NCBI GenBank assembly: GCA_031732875.1
Contig: JAVMKL010000283.1
Coordinates: 1-13,345, forward strand
DNA: 13,345 nucleotides
DNA from: JAVMKJ01 sp031732875
Lineage (GTDB): Bacteria; Pseudomonadota; Gammaproteobacteria; Competibacterales; Competibacteraceae
Direction of reading: 5' to 3'
Shown: in pieces, positions 11,940-13,345 of the stretch
How the letters are laid out: the number at the start of each line of letters is the position of its first letter
How positions within the stretch are numbered: position 1 is the stretch's first letter
Position numbers and translations under genes: made by a program
The notes under the pieces: model-generated
What the model was told of the DNA's origin: nothing
Database searches by the model: none
What the model saw: the letters and a program-made list of their open reading frames with translations, nothing else

Positions 11940-13345
11940 TTATACCGGATCGGTGAAGCGGCTGAGTTCCTCGAGGGTCCGGGTTTGCCAGCGACCCTGC
12001 TGGCGTTTAAATAACCGCATGCCTTGGCTTGTTGCTACTCGATCCATCGCTGCCGCCGCCGCCCGGCGCACGTAATCGTTGGCGTCGCCCAGCCGCGCAA
12101 CCAGGGCCGCCAGGATCCCCGGGGTGGCCGCCGCCGGTCCCAGCGCCCCGACCGCGTTCGCCGCCGCCTGGCGCACCCACTCGTTGGCGTCGCCCAGCCG
12201 CGCGAGCAGGGCCGCCCGGATCGCCGGAGTGGCCGCCGCCGGTCCCAACGCCTCGACTGCCTTCGCCGCCGCCTGGCGCACCCGCTCGTTGGCGTCGCCC
12301 AGCCGCGCGGGCAGGGCCGCCAGGACCGCGGGGGTGGCCGCCACCGGCCCCAACCTCCCCACCGCCCAGACCGCTGTCTCGCGCACGCCCCCGTCGGCGT
12401 CGTCCAGCCGGGCGAGTAGGGCCGCCCGGAATGCCGGGGTCACCGCTGCCGGACTCAGCGCCACGACCGCGTTCGCCGCCGCAACGCGCACGTCTCGGTC
12501 GGGGTCGCCCAGCCGCGCGGCCAGGGCCGCGAGGAACGCGGGGGTGGCCGCCGCCGGCCCCAACGCCCGGACCGCATCCACCGCCGCCCCGCGCACGTCC
12601 CCGTCGGCGTCGCCCAGCCGCGCGGCCAGGGTCGTCAGGATCGCTTCGGTCGCCGCCGCCGGTCCCAGCGCCCCAACCGCCCGGAGCGCCGCCCGGCGCA
12701 CATCCCCGTTGGCGTCGCCCAGCCACGCAACTAGGGCCGCTCGGGTCGCCTCGGTGGCCGCCGCCGGCCCCAGCGCCACGACCGCGTTCGCCGCCGTCCA
12801 ACGCACGTCTTGGTCGGGGTCGCCCAGCCGCGCGAGCAGGGCCGTCAGGATCGCTTCGGTCGCCGCCGCCGGTCCCAGCGCCCCGACTGCGGTCGCCGCC
12901 GCCCAGCGCACGTCCCCATTGGCGTCGCCCAGCCGCGCGAGCAGGGCCGCCAGGATCGCCTCGGTGGCCGCCGCCGGCCCCAGCGCCCGGACCGCCGAGA
13001 TCCCCTGAAAGCGCACTGCCCGATCGGCATCGTTCAGACGCTCGGGCAGTGCGGCCAGGATCGGTGGGGTGGCCGCCGCCGGCCCCAGCGCCGCGAACAC
13101 CTCCACCACCCTCTCGACCACCCATTCGTCGGCGTCGCCCAGCCGCGCGACCAGGGCCGCCAGGATCGCCTCGGTGGCCGCCGCCGGCCCCAGCGCCCCG
13201 ACCGCCTCCACCGCCGCCTGGCGCACCCGCATGTGGGCATGGCCCAGTTTGGCGCCGAGCCAGTCCAGGAAAGGGACGCCGTCCACCCGGCCGTTCGCCC
13301 GGCCCAGTGCCGGCAAGGCCCGGGTCAGGTGGGGGACCGCGTCCA
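11940..13345 (-). CDS. HEAT-repeat protein, C-terminal part (gene runs off the right edge)
   Basis: At least 467 residues are visible; the frame is open to the window edge, so the N-terminus lies outside. Eleven complete 35-residue HEAT/PBS-lyase-type units follow one another (13193 down to 12039), each with the core LGPAAAT...LGDA...VRxAAxxAVGA, and a divergent unit precedes them. The protein then ends with a short tail containing MRLFKRQQGRWQTRTLEELSR and stops at TAA 11940-11942. A TTG at 13316 could be read as a start, but upstream codons continue the same helical pattern. HEAT arrays are protein-binding scaffolds; in bacteria they occur alone or fused to NACHT, TIR or other signalling domains, and which applies here cannot be told. 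A truncated nuclease gene lies 117 bases downstream on the same strand. Confidence 0.82.
   Translation of the reverse strand, partial: DAVPHLTRALPALGRANGRVDGVPFLDWLGAKLGHAHMRVRQAAVEAVGALGPAAATEAILAALVARLGDADEWVVERVVEVFAALGPAAATPPILAALPERLNDADRAVRFQGISAVRALGPAAATEAILAALLARLGDANGDVRWAAATAVGALGPAAATEAILTALLARLGDPDQDVRWTAANAVVALGPAAATEATRAALVAWLGDANGDVRRAALRAVGALGPAAATEAILTTLAARLGDADGDVRGAAVDAVRALGPAAATPAFLAALAARLGDPDRDVRVAAANAVVALSPAAVTPAFRAALLARLDDADGGVRETAVWAVGRLGPVAATPAVLAALPARLGDANERVRQAAAKAVEALGPAAATPAIRAALLARLGDANEWVRQAAANAVGALGPAAATPGILAALVARLGDANDYVRRAAAAAMDRVATSQGMRLFKRQQGRWQTRTLEELSRFTDPV
12039..13193 (-). repeat. Tandem 105-bp coding repeats (11 units)
   Basis: The HEAT units are also strong DNA repeats with an exact 105-bp period; for example GGCGTCGCCCAGCC recurs at 105-bp steps. 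Conserved blocks encode GPAAAT and LGDA, while positions between VR and AV vary. All eleven units keep the same length, which suggests recent expansion by unequal recombination or gene conversion. Confidence 0.85.

Noticed and set aside
10938..12014. Plus-strand 358-codon frame opposite the Rpn-type gene
   Set aside because: Antisense shadow rich in Gln/His/Arg; the minus strand carries the recognisable nuclease.
12007..13125. Alternative frames across the HEAT repeats on both strands
   Set aside because: Tandem GC-rich repeats keep all frames open; only the 11940-13345 minus frame gives regular amphipathic helices.
12039..13193. CRISPR-like periodicity
   Set aside because: The 105-bp period is coding (35 codons), with no short palindromic repeats or unique spacers.

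Overview
The window is GC-rich, densely coding bacterial DNA. A ynb-type lipid operon, an Rpn-family gene and short REP-like hairpins point to a gammaproteobacterium. The strong patchiness (AT-rich exported genes, a toxin-antitoxin/recombinase island, truncated genes) suggests a genome with many repeats and mobile elements. No tRNA, rRNA or CRISPR array was seen.

Left block (228-5496, minus strand): five tightly coupled genes in transcription order ynbC-like (alpha/beta hydrolase fused to a methyltransferase), ynbD-like (PAP2 fused to a dual-specificity phosphatase), ynbA-like (CDP-alcohol phosphatidyltransferase), ynbB-like (phosphatidate cytidylyltransferase) and a PlsC-like acyltransferase. 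Together they could make phosphatidic acid, activate it to CDP-diacylglycerol, transfer it to an alcohol, dephosphorylate the product and modify it. The lipid made is unknown. The tail of an unidentified plus-strand gene converges on the operon at the left edge.

Middle block (about 5750-7181, minus strand): two exported proteins of unknown function. The upstream one is clearly more AT-rich than its surroundings. They are followed by two terminator-like hairpins, one of them REP-like. The next 420 bases hold no convincing gene but contain an imperfect pair of direct repeats of about 50 bp.

Plus-strand cluster (7605-9169): a 62-residue peptide gene, a 130-residue protein of unknown family and a ThiF/E1-like adenylyltransferase with two CxxC pairs. 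This small cluster is the best candidate for an undescribed system. It could be a peptide- or protein-modifying pathway, but the substrate is not evident.

Island (about 9170-11010): a solo IS21-like end, then an overlapping three-gene unit of MntA-type nucleotidyltransferase antitoxin, HepT-type HEPN toxin and serine recombinase. The 12-bp sequence TGAGGGGCCGCC lies at both edges. On the right side an Rpn-family nuclease gene (minus strand) loses its normal C-terminus at the island border.

Right end (11940-13345, minus strand): the C-terminal part of a large HEAT-repeat protein made of 11 full 35-residue (105-bp) tandem units. It runs off the window, so any N-terminal effector or NTPase domain cannot be seen.
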